DNA of 42,259 nucleotides from JAOAPY01 sp041492185 (GCA_041492185.1 JBGPWL010000035.1:1-42259); one strand, 5' to 3'. Numbered from the stretch's first letter, positions 24,914 through 34,324 are shown. Notes: generated by a model from the sequence alone, not told the origin. Numbers and translations are program-made.

Positions 24914-26224
24914 CTAAGGCAATCTTTGGGTCTGCGGTTGGCGACTGGCCGACTCGCGCAGGTTTTGCGCCACGATGGAGGCGGAGGTGATCCACAACGG
25001 CATCCAGCCGAGCGCGAGCAACAGCCAAAAGTGGCGCCAGTGAAGCGTGTCGATGGTGAAACTGTTGAGCAACGTTCCGCAAAGCGCCGCGGCCACCAGC
25101 GCAAACAACGAGCGCTGGGCGCGACTCGCTGCCCGCTGCGACAACAACAGCGACCGCGTCAAAGTGAGCAGTAGGAAGCCGGCAAAACTCAAGAAACCGA
25201 TTACGCCGTTTTCCGAAAAAATGCGGAGGTAGACATTGTGCGTCGCGTAATTGAGCAGCAGGTATGATTGGACTGGTCCAACTCCGAGCGGATTGTTGAG
25301 ACCCAATCGCAGCGCCGCGCTGAAGTTTGCCAGGCGATCAGCATCGTAATCCTGCAACTCCGTGCGGTATGATAGGACCTCGTTGATTTGCGGAATTGTC
25401 GTCGCATAGACAATGGCCGCTCCGGCAATTACTGCAAAAATGATGAAATAGATCAGGTTGCGGCGCAGCGCGCCCGCGCCGCGTCTGGCGATTGCGCTGA
25501 GTGCAAAGAAGAACAGCAGCGTGACCACATAATTGACCCAGGCGGCGCGCGAATAACACAGGAGCACCCCCACCGAACTTACAAAACACGACGCCAACCA
25601 CGGGGCTCGGCGCCAAAGAGTGCCACCCAACATCACGCGATGCAGCGCATAGACGGCAACGATTACGAGATAAGGGCCAAAGACATTCGGATCTTTGAAG
25701 AAGCCTTTGGTGCGATCGTAAAAAAGAACCCACTCACCAAACGGCAACAGGTTGAAATAGCAAAGCACGGCGATGATAGCTGAGACGACACCGCCAACGG
25801 TGAAGGCGAACATTACGACCCGCAATCCCTGCTCTTCGTATTTCGTCAACACGCCAAGTACGAACATCCACGAGACCAGCATGAAGAGCGTGATGGCGAA
25901 GTACATTGCGCCTTGCTCCAGATCGATCGCATAGCAAAGCGAAGCGAGGTTGGCCAGCACGAAAAGTCCCAGCAGCATGTAAGGCAATGTCAGCCTGCGA
26001 TCCCAGCGAAAGTCGCCGCTAAAAAAGCCGACGATGAAAAGCAGAGAGATCCCGATGTCGCTGGGCGACGGCTCGAATATCGCGAGTACACCGAGCGCGA
26101 CTGCAACGGAGACGAACACCAGATAAGGAGAGCGCCTGGACGTGCGCCTCGAACGTGACTCAACGAAGCGCGCCGCGACAGGCATTCCCAAAAATCCAGA
26201 ATCGGCTGTGATGCTCAGAGACAT
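24914..26224 (-). CDS. O-antigen polymerase/ligase family protein (first copy, Wzy candidate)
   Basis: The 436-residue integral membrane protein has about 11 hydrophobic helices and the family's periplasmic loop with LGLNNPLGVGPVQSYLL and ATHNVYLRIFSENGVIGFLS, preceded by CYSRAAWVNYVV. The C-terminus after the last helix is short and basic. It sits between the flippase and the GT4 gene in the order usual for Wzx/Wzy clusters, making it the better candidate for the polymerase. It starts eight bases after the flippase stop. Confidence 0.88.
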   Translation of the reverse strand: MSLSITADSGFLGMPVAARFVESRSRRTSRRSPYLVFVSVAVALGVLAIFEPSPSDIGISLLFIVGFFSGDFRWDRRLTLPYMLLGLFVLANLASLCYAIDLEQGAMYFAITLFMLVSWMFVLGVLTKYEEQGLRVVMFAFTVGGVVSAIIAVLCYFNLLPFGEWVLFYDRTKGFFKDPNVFGPYLVIVAVYALHRVMLGGTLWRRAPWLASCFVSSVGVLLCYSRAAWVNYVVTLLFFFALSAIARRGAGALRRNLIYFIIFAVIAGAAIVYATTIPQINEVLSYRTELQDYDADRLANFSAALRLGLNNPLGVGPVQSYLLLNYATHNVYLRIFSENGVIGFLSFAGFLLLTLTRSLLLSQRAASRAQRSLFALVAAALCGTLLNSFTIDTLHWRHFWLLLALGWMPLWITSASIVAQNLRESASRQPQTQRLP

Positions 26225-26231
26225 AACTTTT

Positions 26232-27524
26232 CTAACTTGCGGACTCGACGGCCGCGACGCGGCTCGTTAGTCGGGTTTGCAGTTGAACGAAAACTCCGAC
26301 CCCTAAAATGATTGTGCCGAGCAGATCGGCGAAGACAATCGCGCCGGCCGCACCCCGCAAACCGGACGATTGCGTGGCCACTACGCCGATGGTCAAAACA
26401 AAGATGGCAACGGCGAGTTGGGCCCAGAAGATACGATCGGGCCGCTGGAGCGAACGCAGCGCGCTGGCTAACACGATCATCGCTCCATCCAGAATTGGAA
26501 TTAACAACAGGGGCCGGAGAAGGTTTGTTTGTGAATCGTACCGGCCGCCATAAAGGAGATGGACCAGCACGCTACTGAAAAGGCCGACAACGACCGAATA
26601 GAAAACTGCGCCAGCCGCGAACAACGCCAGCGACAAACGCAGGAGCTTTTTGAATTGCTCGCGGTTGCGCGCGCGCGCCACCATCGCCGGCAACAAGAGC
26701 GCGCCCAGAGCAGCGTTGGTCTGCAACAGTGGCAGCACGAGATTTGATATTGCTTTAAGCGAGGCACTGGCCTCGAAGTTGACCAGCACTGAAAGGACCA
26801 CAAAGAAGAAGTTGAGCGGGACCCACATCAGCAGCGCTGTGGCAAAAGCCCAACGCCCGTAACGCCAATGATCGGCGACGACCGGCATCGATGGCGCATT
26901 TCTTTCTTCATCCGGCATCGGGCGGAGGACACTTCGCAGCAGCCACAGGCCGGTTGCAGCGCTTGCTACGCTCAACGTCACCATCGCCGAAAAGATCGAG
27001 AGCACGTGCAAACCAGCAAGCGCAAACAAGCCGACCAAGGTCAGAACCAGGTAAGCGGCGCTCGCAATCGTTGCTAACCGTGGTTGAAATCGCAGGTACG
27101 CCGCGCGCCTGCCAAACCACATCAACAGGGAAAATGGCGTGACCAACGACAAGCCAAAAAGCGCCCGAGCCAGCAAGCCGAAGCCGTAGATTCGCAAAGC
27201 TATGGCGACAACGATCAGCAAGAGGCTGCCGATTCCGGTCAGACCCCAGTGGCCGCGCAATAACGTCCGCAGATATCGACGCGGTTGATCGGCATACTTG
27301 CCGGCGCCAAAAACCAGCAGCGGTTCGGTGAGCAGTGCCGTGTGAAACGCGCCGATGAAAAGAAAGCACGAGTAAGCGACTGCGAATGCGCCGTATTCAG
27401 GGGGCGCCAGCCAACGTGCCAGGAGTACGTTCAAAAGCACGTTGGCCAGCGCAAAGAACCCCTGATCCGCTACGACCCAACTGCCGCGGGCAATCCACTT
27501 TCTGTTTTCATGCTTCGCAGTCAT
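26232..27524 (-). CDS. Oligosaccharide flippase (Wzx/MATE-like)
   Basis: Wzx-type flippases move the lipid-linked repeat unit across the inner membrane. The 430 residues contain about 12 hydrophobic helices, opening with KWIARGSWVVADQGFFALAN and LLARWLAPPEYGAFAVAYS, the characteristic N-terminus of this family. The ATG at 27524 is used; a TTG one codon upstream is equally in frame. It follows the tyrosine autokinase by 17 bases and precedes the polymerase by seven. Confidence 0.9.
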   Translation of the reverse strand: MTAKHENRKWIARGSWVVADQGFFALANVLLNVLLARWLAPPEYGAFAVAYSCFLFIGAFHTALLTEPLLVFGAGKYADQPRRYLRTLLRGHWGLTGIGSLLLIVVAIALRIYGFGLLARALFGLSLVTPFSLLMWFGRRAAYLRFQPRLATIASAAYLVLTLVGLFALAGLHVLSIFSAMVTLSVASAATGLWLLRSVLRPMPDEERNAPSMPVVADHWRYGRWAFATALLMWVPLNFFFVVLSVLVNFEASASLKAISNLVLPLLQTNAALGALLLPAMVARARNREQFKKLLRLSLALFAAGAVFYSVVVGLFSSVLVHLLYGGRYDSQTNLLRPLLLIPILDGAMIVLASALRSLQRPDRIFWAQLAVAIFVLTIGVVATQSSGLRGAAGAIVFADLLGTIILGVGVFVQLQTRLTSRVAAVESAS

Positions 27525-27541
27525 CAATACCTACTCGTTCA

Positions 27542-29944
27542 TTAGCGCGCAAGACTGGTTGACGCAGTGCTCTCAAGGCCGTACGGCTTCTTGTAATAGC
27601 CGCGGTAGTAATAATCGTCGTCGTGTTGCTTGACGTTATTGAGCACGACGCCAAAAACGCGCGCGCCAACACTACGCAAGAGCTGCCGCGTGCGGCGCGC
27701 CAGTTCGCGCGTCGAACGGCCGCCGTGGACTACCAGCACCACGCCGTCAACCAGCGTAGCCAGGAGAACGGCATCAGTCACGCTGGTGACCGGTGGCGAG
27801 TCGATGACGATGTGATCGAAATGCGGTTCGAGTGTTTGCAGCAACTGCTTCATCTGGTTTGAACCGAGCAGTTCAGCGGGGTTAGGCGGAACTGGACCGG
27901 ACGTCAGCACGTGCAGACCCTTTGTTTCCTGCTGATCGATCAGCGAAAGGATGTCCTGCTCGTTCATATCTCGCGAGAGTACGGTGCTCAATCCCGCTGC
28001 GTTAACTATCTGAAAGATGTTGTGGACCATGGGACGGCGTAGATCCGCATCAATGATCAGAACGCGTGCTCCCGTTTCCGCCAAACTGATCGCGGTGTTA
28101 ATGACGGTCGTGGTCTTCCCTTCTCCGGGCTTGCCCGAAGTGACCAGCAGCGTCTTCGGCGCGCGGCCCGCGGACGACAACAGGATCGAGGTGCGTAACT
28201 GCTTGTACGCCTCGGCGACCGTAGAGCGCGTGCGGCCGCTGAGCAGCAACTCGGGGCGCACAAGCGCTCCGTCGGTTGTCTTACTCGCGCCAAAGGCGGG
28301 GAAGAAGCGACGACGATTCAGGCCGCCGGCGCTGGGGATGATGGCGAGTGCCGGCAGACGAAGCATGCGTTCAACGTCGTCAGCCGTCCGGACAGTGTTG
28401 TCAAGATACTCGAGAAAGATCGCCAATAAGATCCCGAACGCGATCGCAATCACCAGCGCAAGCGCGACACCCAGCAACCGCTGCGGCCCGACTGCTTCAT
28501 GCGGAGTGATGGCCCGATCGACAACATTGACGTTGTTTGGCGTGCCCGCGAGCGCTACGTCATTCTCCTTGGCACGCTGCAACAAACCGTCAAGCAGATT
28601 TTTGTTGGTCGCAATCTCCTGCTGGATGATGTGATAGTTGACGGCCGCTTCGTTCTGCGTAAGGGTTTCGCCGCGCTGTTGATTAAACGAAGTGCGCAAA
28701 GAGTTCTCACGCTCAAATGATTGCCCATACCGAGTCTTTAAGTTGGTAAGGACGGTCGCGACAGCGCGGTTCCGCATCTCGGTCATCTTACGTTCGAGGG
28801 TCGCGATCTGCTGCTCTACTTCTTTTACTTCCGGCCACTCTTCGGTGTTGTCGACCAACAGTTGCGCGCGTCTCTGTTGCAACTCGGTCAACTTCTGTTC
28901 CGTGTCGTCGATGTTTTTGGCGTTCTCCTGCGCCAAAGCGCTCGCCGCACCAGGCGCTTGCGCGGCGCGATAGGCCGCTTCGGCCAGCTTGCGATCATTC
29001 TCAGCTTCGAGCAGTTGTTTGTTGAGTCCGACCAAACGATCTACCACGGTGTTCTGCGTGGGATCGAGCGAGAGGATCTGATTGCTGTTGCCGTAAGCGA
29101 TCAGTTTCTGTTCACCATCGCGAATCTGCGACTGCAATTCGGCAATGCGCTTGTCGAGAAAGTTTCCTGAGGTTGTTCCGGTTTTGGTTTTCTTTTCCAG
29201 GTTCGCGATCGCAAAGGCATCGGCGATAGCGTTTACGATTCGCGCGGCCAGTTTGGGATCGCCGCTGGTATAACTGATCTCGATCAGACGAGTCTCTTTT
29301 GTTTGCAAGCGCGTTTCTTTGACCGGCTCGATCTTCAAATCGCGTTGCAGCGCATCAACAAACGGGGCCAGCCGCTCGGCTTCCTCAGTTTCTTCGCTGC
29401 CCGTTGCGACTACCGGGATCTCGTTTCTCGGTTGGGCGCCAACTTGCGCCGGCGTATTGCCGCCGAGGCCGACAACTCGCTCGAGGTTCTTCCACAACGG
29501 TCGGCGATTCATCTTGGCGATGAACGTCGGGTTGTGTTCGAGGTCCAGCGATTTCACCGCCCGGCGCAGCAGACCTGGACCGGCAAGAATTTGCAGTTGC
29601 GTGTTGAAGTAAGCCGGATCGTTTACCTGACTGCTGACTACGACGGAGCTGTTCTTCGACGAATTCAGCAACGGGTTTGCCGTCTCCAGATCGACCTGCA
29701 CGCGCGCGGTCGCCTCGTACACATTGTGGCGGCGCAACATCATCACCGTGGCCAGCGCCGTAGCCAACACTGCCAGGCCGGCGACGAGCCAAAGACGCTT
29801 GCGCACCGCTTTCCAATAGTCGCGCAAGTGTGCCTGTTCATCGTCCGAATCCTTTGGCAAAGCGGGATAGTGATTCAGTGGCTCGGCGATCAATTCAGGC
29901 TCTCGCAGCGCGAGGGCATTTTCAAGACTCTCTCTCATGATCAT
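27542..29944 (-). CDS. Polysaccharide co-polymerase and tyrosine autokinase (Wzc-type)
   Basis: Wzc-type proteins control polymer length and export by cycles of tyrosine autophosphorylation. The 800 residues have a Wzz domain with the first membrane helix near 50-70, a long coiled coil at about 190-430, a proline-rich NVNVVDRA motif before the second helix at about 485-510, and a BY-kinase domain. The kinase shows Walker A SGKPGEGKTTT near 607, Walker A' VLIIDADLRRP and Walker B HIVIDSPP. The C-terminal tail DDDYYYRGYYKKPYG has six tyrosines, the expected autophosphorylation cluster. Sensor and kinase are fused in one chain, as in Proteobacteria. A second ATG lies two codons downstream. Confidence 0.95.
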   Translation of the reverse strand: MIMRESLENALALREPELIAEPLNHYPALPKDSDDEQAHLRDYWKAVRKRLWLVAGLAVLATALATVMMLRRHNVYEATARVQVDLETANPLLNSSKNSSVVVSSQVNDPAYFNTQLQILAGPGLLRRAVKSLDLEHNPTFIAKMNRRPLWKNLERVVGLGGNTPAQVGAQPRNEIPVVATGSEETEEAERLAPFVDALQRDLKIEPVKETRLQTKETRLIEISYTSGDPKLAARIVNAIADAFAIANLEKKTKTGTTSGNFLDKRIAELQSQIRDGEQKLIAYGNSNQILSLDPTQNTVVDRLVGLNKQLLEAENDRKLAEAAYRAAQAPGAASALAQENAKNIDDTEQKLTELQQRRAQLLVDNTEEWPEVKEVEQQIATLERKMTEMRNRAVATVLTNLKTRYGQSFERENSLRTSFNQQRGETLTQNEAAVNYHIIQQEIATNKNLLDGLLQRAKENDVALAGTPNNVNVVDRAITPHEAVGPQRLLGVALALVIAIAFGILLAIFLEYLDNTVRTADDVERMLRLPALAIIPSAGGLNRRRFFPAFGASKTTDGALVRPELLLSGRTRSTVAEAYKQLRTSILLSSAGRAPKTLLVTSGKPGEGKTTTVINTAISLAETGARVLIIDADLRRPMVHNIFQIVNAAGLSTVLSRDMNEQDILSLIDQQETKGLHVLTSGPVPPNPAELLGSNQMKQLLQTLEPHFDHIVIDSPPVTSVTDAVLLATLVDGVVLVVHGGRSTRELARRTRQLLRSVGARVFGVVLNNVKQHDDDYYYRGYYKKPYGLESTASTSLAR

Positions 29945-29975
29945 CTTTTCCTTTTGTAGTGATTGAATGGGGCAA

Positions 29976-31082
29976 TTAGGGAACTACCCGAACTGAACGT
30001 GAAATAGTCGGCGCAACTGCGCCCAGCAATCCGCGGAAAAGGCGTTTGCCCGCGGAAGTGGGCACGTCGATTATGTCGTTTGGCTTGAGTTCAATATCGT
30101 CGGCTTTGCGTTTGCTGATTGCGTCGAGGTCAACGACGATCTCGGTTTTCGCGGGGCTGCCGGGTAACTGTCTCAGAATGCGCACGCGATCTTTCTTCGC
30201 GTCCGCCATCGTGCCGCCGGCCATCGCCACCGCTTGCGACACCGTAACTTTTTCTTTCAGGGAAATACTGGTGGGCTTGAAAACGTTACCGACGACGAAT
30301 ACCTGCTGCGCTTCGGGCACCGTGATGATGTCGCCCGGATGGACGTAAGGATTGGAGCTGTCGTTGCCTCTGAGCGTGCTGTTCAGATCGTAAGCTTCAA
30401 AGCCACTCGGGGACGCCGACACGTTTTCATCGCACGACGCGATCTCCGTACCGTGGGCTAAGAGAACGCGCTGGCCCGCGCGCTCCGTGGGACCGCCGGC
30501 AAGCGAAACCAATTCGAGCAAGCGCACGCGCCGCTGGAGTTGAAACTGGCCAGGCTTGTCCACGGCGCCCATCACCGCGACCGGCTTGGAGCTGTATTCC
30601 TTGATGAATACGTCAACATGCGGATGGCGCTGGTATTTCAAGTAGAGCGTCGCCAGTTCTTCGGCCAGTTCAGACTCGGTCCGGCAACCCGCGCGAATCT
30701 CGCTTTCAATCATCGGCATGCGAATCATTCCTCGATTGTCGACGCGCACCGCGTCGCGAGAGAGTTGCGGACGATTGAACACACGAACCTCAAGCACGTC
30801 GCCAGGACCAATGCGATAGAGATCGGCGGCGGAGTGGGCGGATCCCGGCTGCGCGGGCGTATTTGTGGATGCTTCTTGCGCTCGGGCCTGAAAAGGACTT
30901 AACAACACCATCAGCGTGAGAGCACCACAGGCGGCCTTGACCACGCTGGCTCTGAATCGAAGCGCCGCCAGACGGAGCCGCGCTGACCTAATCCGCCGGC
31001 GAAACCGGATCGTGTTGCCAATTGCGCGCGCCAAAAGATCTGACGAGCGTGATTTTGGATGGTTTGTCTTTGCAGTTTTCAT
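29976..31082 (-). CDS. Polysaccharide export protein (Poly_export/SLBB, Wza-like)
   Basis: Wza-like proteins form the outer-membrane exit channel. The 368 residues have an unusually long, very basic leader (about 45 residues, many Arg) before a hydrophobic signal at about 48-68 ending QARAQEAS. The Poly_export domain follows with YRIGPGDVLEVRVFNRPQLS, then two SLBB domains (KPVAVMGAVDKPGQFQLQ and QVFVVGNVFKPTSISLKEK). No lipobox Cys is evident at the signal end, unlike classical Wza. A start further in may be the true one, but the ATG used overlaps the upstream hydrolase stop as ATGA. The autokinase gene follows by 31 bases. Confidence 0.9.
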   Translation of the reverse strand: MKTAKTNHPKSRSSDLLARAIGNTIRFRRRIRSARLRLAALRFRASVVKAACGALTLMVLLSPFQARAQEASTNTPAQPGSAHSAADLYRIGPGDVLEVRVFNRPQLSRDAVRVDNRGMIRMPMIESEIRAGCRTESELAEELATLYLKYQRHPHVDVFIKEYSSKPVAVMGAVDKPGQFQLQRRVRLLELVSLAGGPTERAGQRVLLAHGTEIASCDENVSASPSGFEAYDLNSTLRGNDSSNPYVHPGDIITVPEAQQVFVVGNVFKPTSISLKEKVTVSQAVAMAGGTMADAKKDRVRILRQLPGSPAKTEIVVDLDAISKRKADDIELKPNDIIDVPTSAGKRLFRGLLGAVAPTISRSVRVVP

Positions 31083-32698
31083 GGTAGTAGCTCATCTCGG
31101 TTGTAGGGGCTGTCAGTGATCGAGCGGTGATGATCCAACCAGCCAGCGACACCGGCAGAACTGGAAATCTCACCCCGCATAAGCGCGAGAACAAGGTCGT
31201 GGGTAACCACGGTGTTGAATCCCGGCGTGTAGGTAAGTTGCGCGCGCTGGCCGGCGAGCTTGACGATAAATGGAATGCGATGATCCATCTTGCCGCCAGA
31301 AACGGCCGCGTCTTCGCGTGTCCAGAAAGGCCCACGACTCCACATCTCGGTGCGCCACCAATGGTCGGCGCTGATGATGACCGTGGTCTTGTCCCAGACA
31401 CCTGCGCGTTCCATCGCCCGACGCAATTCGCCAAGCGTCCGATCGACCAGTTCGAGGTTGTCGAGGTAGCCGTTCTTGCTTTCCAAGGAGAAATCATCTT
31501 TTGCGCGATCGTAGATTCCGGGCGGATGCGGCGCGGGAGAATGAACAAAGACCAGATCCAGATCAGGATCGACTGAGGCTCTCAACGCGCTGTCGAGCAC
31601 GCGTTTGTAACGCACCGTGTATTTCTCGCGCTCACCCCTGGTGACAATTCGATTGACGAACTTCACGCGCTGAATGACCGGCATCGCAGCCTGTTGAACT
31701 AACGGAATGGTGCTAATCAAGCTCTCGGCCTGCAGGAACATGCTCGATTTCAAGCTGATCTCTTCGTTGCTCTTCTCTTTCACTTCCTCACACTTTGAAA
31801 GACTGCCGCCAATGACTTCGCAGTAGGGATGGCACCAGCCCGCCAGTCCCGTGGTGAAGCCCGAGTTGCGCGCTTCTGAAAAAACATTTGGTTGTGTGCT
31901 CCAGCCGACACCCGTTTGTTCGCCGTCAAATCTGATCATAAGTTCGTCGGCGCCCACGGGCGTAACTTTGGTCACCAGTCGACCGGTGATCAGCGCGGGC
32001 ATGGACATATAAGTAAGCGGCGCGGGCGGGTAAGCATTGACTGCATATACAGATTGGCTGCGCAGGCGATCCAACTCCGGAAGATCGACACCCGCAGGCC
32101 GCTCGCTAAAACTCATCCGCTGGTCCATCTCGTCGAAAATGATCCAGAGCACACGCGTCGCCGGCGTGCGTCTCGCGATCGGAGCAGCGGCGAGTGGTTT
32201 GCTCTCCGCGTATGCCACACCGACGTTGCGCGTGAGCTTCCAAACCGCTTGCGAAAACGTGATCAGGACGAACGGCAACAAAACAAGGATGACGCGAGGA
32301 GCGAAGCGGATGACGTAGCTGCGCGCTTTCACTGCGGCCAGAACAACCGAGGCGGTGAGTCCGAGTCCGGCAAAGTAAGCGAGGTTCCTGCCCATCAACG
32401 CTGGGAAATTGACGTTTGAAAGTGTCAGGCCGAGCAGCGCAATGCCATTCAACGCTGTAAGTATCGCGAGGAGAAAGGCCCAACCGGCGAGCTTCATCGA
32501 TAGAGCGCTGCGGCTGCGCCGCGCGATGGTGATTGCAAGGAAGAACAGACCCGCAAGCAGCAGCACGTTGACAATGATGCTGGCGTAGGTGATCGGAAAC
32601 TCGTTGAAGTATGCGCCGGCGCCACTGAGTGCCTTGCCCCAGACTTTGACGAAACAAATATTCGCCAGCGACAAACTTATTGCTGCATCTCGAAACAT
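31079..32698 (-). CDS. Membrane-anchored sulfatase-like hydrolase/transferase
   Basis: The 539-residue protein belongs by eye to the alkaline phosphatase superfamily that includes sulfatases and phosphoethanolamine or phosphoglycerol transferases. Several N-terminal hydrophobic helices fill about residues 20-180. The periplasmic domain begins RVLWIIFDEMD (first metal ligand), has TYMSMPALITGR around the expected nucleophile, and SADHWWR with the later metal ligands. There is no C-x-P-S-R formylglycine motif, so it is unlikely to be a classical sulfatase; Thr or Ser may be the nucleophile. The ATG at 32698 is preceded by GGAAGGAG and overlaps the methyltransferase end by 22 bases. It may decorate the polymer after export. 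Confidence 0.8.
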   Translation of the reverse strand: MFRDAAISLSLANICFVKVWGKALSGAGAYFNEFPITYASIIVNVLLLAGLFFLAITIARRSRSALSMKLAGWAFLLAILTALNGIALLGLTLSNVNFPALMGRNLAYFAGLGLTASVVLAAVKARSYVIRFAPRVILVLLPFVLITFSQAVWKLTRNVGVAYAESKPLAAAPIARRTPATRVLWIIFDEMDQRMSFSERPAGVDLPELDRLRSQSVYAVNAYPPAPLTYMSMPALITGRLVTKVTPVGADELMIRFDGEQTGVGWSTQPNVFSEARNSGFTTGLAGWCHPYCEVIGGSLSKCEEVKEKSNEEISLKSSMFLQAESLISTIPLVQQAAMPVIQRVKFVNRIVTRGEREKYTVRYKRVLDSALRASVDPDLDLVFVHSPAPHPPGIYDRAKDDFSLESKNGYLDNLELVDRTLGELRRAMERAGVWDKTTVIISADHWWRTEMWSRGPFWTREDAAVSGGKMDHRIPFIVKLAGQRAQLTYTPGFNTVVTHDLVLALMRGEISSSAGVAGWLDHHRSITDSPYNRDELLP

Positions 32699-34137
32699 TC
32701 GATCAAGGTCTCCTTCCTTTTCATCAGATAGAGCCAGCGGTTGGTCCGGTCCAGACGCGCGCAACGAACGACCTCGAAATGCTTGCCGCACGTCGTTTCA
32801 AAAACTTCTTTTGTCAGGTCCGTGAAGAGGTGATCCCGGCCACGCGTGATGCGCCGGAACATCGGGTCCTGGGGCGCGACGAATTCGATTACCAGCGCGT
32901 CCGTTGTAAGTTCGGCGGCAAGCGCAACGATCTCCGCGAGCGGAATGCGCTCGCTGACCAGCAGGTGATGAATCACGCCGAGCATCAGCACCGTATCAAA
33001 CTGTCCGCGCGCGCGATCGAGAAACGACGGGCACTCTGCATTACGCCAACCAATGCTCGGCGTCGGACGCGCGAGATCGACAACGAGCGGCAGAATGTCC
33101 AGTCCTTCGGCATTAGCCCGACGCCAGACTTCGCCGACGACCACCGGATCGTAATCAATGGCCACCACGCTGGCGCCGCTCCGAGCCGCGATGACACTGA
33201 AGTGGCCCGTGTTGCAGCCAACATCCAGGACTCTGCGCGGCTGATGTCGTTGCAGTGCCTTGGTGACGAACTCTTGCTTTAGCGGAAAGTAGTCTTGCGA
33301 ATAGTTGTTCTTGTCCATGTAGTCGGACCACGTGGACTTGCGACCTGCGCGTGGCGCGACCGCAGCGAGTTGCCGGCGGACGCTGCGCAAGACATGGCGG
33401 AGGATGAAGGTTGCCCTGGCCGGGTCGCTCAACTTTCGTGTTCGATAAAGCTTCGGATCTTCTGTGCGTCCTCTTGCCGCGAGCCACACCGGCATCGAAA
33501 CCAGCGACAAAAATGGTTGTCGCAATTTCTGCAGCGGGTTCAAGAGATGAAACACCTCTTCCGGCTCAAGCCCGTCGCGATGCGTCGTGAGAAGCTGTGC
33601 CAGGCTGATGCCGAATTTTTTGTTGACCAGCAGCGGCAGCAAAAACGTGCGCACGAACTGGCCGAAGGGCAACCACGTCGGATCGCCTGCGTCGCGTGGT
33701 TCGAACGAAAGCAGATCGACGAAGACCGGGCGCGACCCGTGAAAGAGCACGTTGTATGGCGACGCGTCTTTCATTCCAAATCCGTCGTCGAGCAACTGCT
33801 CAGCGAAATCGAGTGTGAGTGCAGCCGCGGTGTGCAGCATCTCGGCGGGCCACTCGTAGGGAAAACTGCGAAACGGCACGCGCTCGTGTTCGACCAGCGC
33901 CGCCCCCGGCGATTGCTCGTAGACCCGGCGCACCTCTTCGTGCCGCAGCATCTCTGCTGTTGCCGTAGCATCCAGGAAGCAGGTGTTCACGAGTTTTTCC
34001 GATTCAAAAAACTGCGGCGCGCCGGCCGTACCCAGAAACGCCTGAAGGTCGGAAAGACCGGCGCGGTTGACGACCCGAATAACGCGGTCATCAATCAGGC
34101 AGACGCGGCCACTGGGATCACGCAGGGAAATCGTCAT
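32677..34137 (-). CDS. SAM methyltransferase with kinase-like N-terminal region
   Basis: The 486-residue product has a class I SAM methyltransferase domain in its second half: RVLDVGCNTGHFSVIAA at about 302-318, VVAIDYDP and a VLMLGVIHHLL block. The first half (1-270) is a separate domain containing MKDASPYNVLF (D124, N129) and PVFVD141, spaced like the catalytic loop and metal-binding Asp of aminoglycoside-kinase-type folds. NoeA-like nodulation methyltransferases are, from memory, similar in layout. It lies between the 59-residue membrane protein and the sulfatase-like gene. A role in methylating the exopolysaccharide is inferred from context. Confidence 0.8.
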   Translation of the reverse strand: MTISLRDPSGRVCLIDDRVIRVVNRAGLSDLQAFLGTAGAPQFFESEKLVNTCFLDATATAEMLRHEEVRRVYEQSPGAALVEHERVPFRSFPYEWPAEMLHTAAALTLDFAEQLLDDGFGMKDASPYNVLFHGSRPVFVDLLSFEPRDAGDPTWLPFGQFVRTFLLPLLVNKKFGISLAQLLTTHRDGLEPEEVFHLLNPLQKLRQPFLSLVSMPVWLAARGRTEDPKLYRTRKLSDPARATFILRHVLRSVRRQLAAVAPRAGRKSTWSDYMDKNNYSQDYFPLKQEFVTKALQRHQPRRVLDVGCNTGHFSVIAARSGASVVAIDYDPVVVGEVWRRANAEGLDILPLVVDLARPTPSIGWRNAECPSFLDRARGQFDTVLMLGVIHHLLVSERIPLAEIVALAAELTTDALVIEFVAPQDPMFRRITRGRDHLFTDLTKEVFETTCGKHFEVVRCARLDRTNRWLYLMKRKETLIECFEMQQ

Positions 34138-34144
34138 CGAGGAT

Positions 34145-34324
34145 TCACTCTTCGGAGATTGACTTTGAGACAGCGGGCGCTTTCACAGTTTCGCTGCGGC
34201 GCTCGGGCCGGAGCTTGGCAATGGCCCAATGTCTGAGCTTGCTAAAGTAGAACGTGGCGCCAAAAAAAAGCGCGAGCAGGAGTTGCCAAATCAGCACACC
34301 TGAGCCTGGATCGGCATAGAGCAT
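34145..34324 (-). CDS. 59-residue single-helix membrane protein of the EPS operon
   Basis: The product begins MLYADPGSGVLIWQLLLALF, continues through one hydrophobic helix (about 9-28) to the basic segment SKLRHWAIAKLRPERR, and ends in a polar tail. A GGGAG ribosome site lies seven bases before the ATG; longer in-frame starts have none. It is seven bases upstream of the methyltransferase gene. Small proteins with a Y-x-DPGSG start seem, from memory, to recur beside methyltransferase and sulfatase-like genes in polysaccharide clusters, but no function is known to me. The 295 bases between this gene and the next one upstream hold no supported gene. Confidence 0.75.
   Translation of the reverse strand: MLYADPGSGVLIWQLLLALFFGATFYFSKLRHWAIAKLRPERRSETVKAPAVSKSISEE

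Noticed and set aside
32699..32791. N-terminal extension of the sulfatase-like gene to 32791
   Set aside because: It would overlap the methyltransferase by more than 100 bases; the ATG at 32698 has GGAAGGAG upstream.
33295..34236. Long + strand open frame of 313 residues
   Set aside because: It is wholly antisense to the methyltransferase, whose SAM motif is clear, and shows no protein family features.
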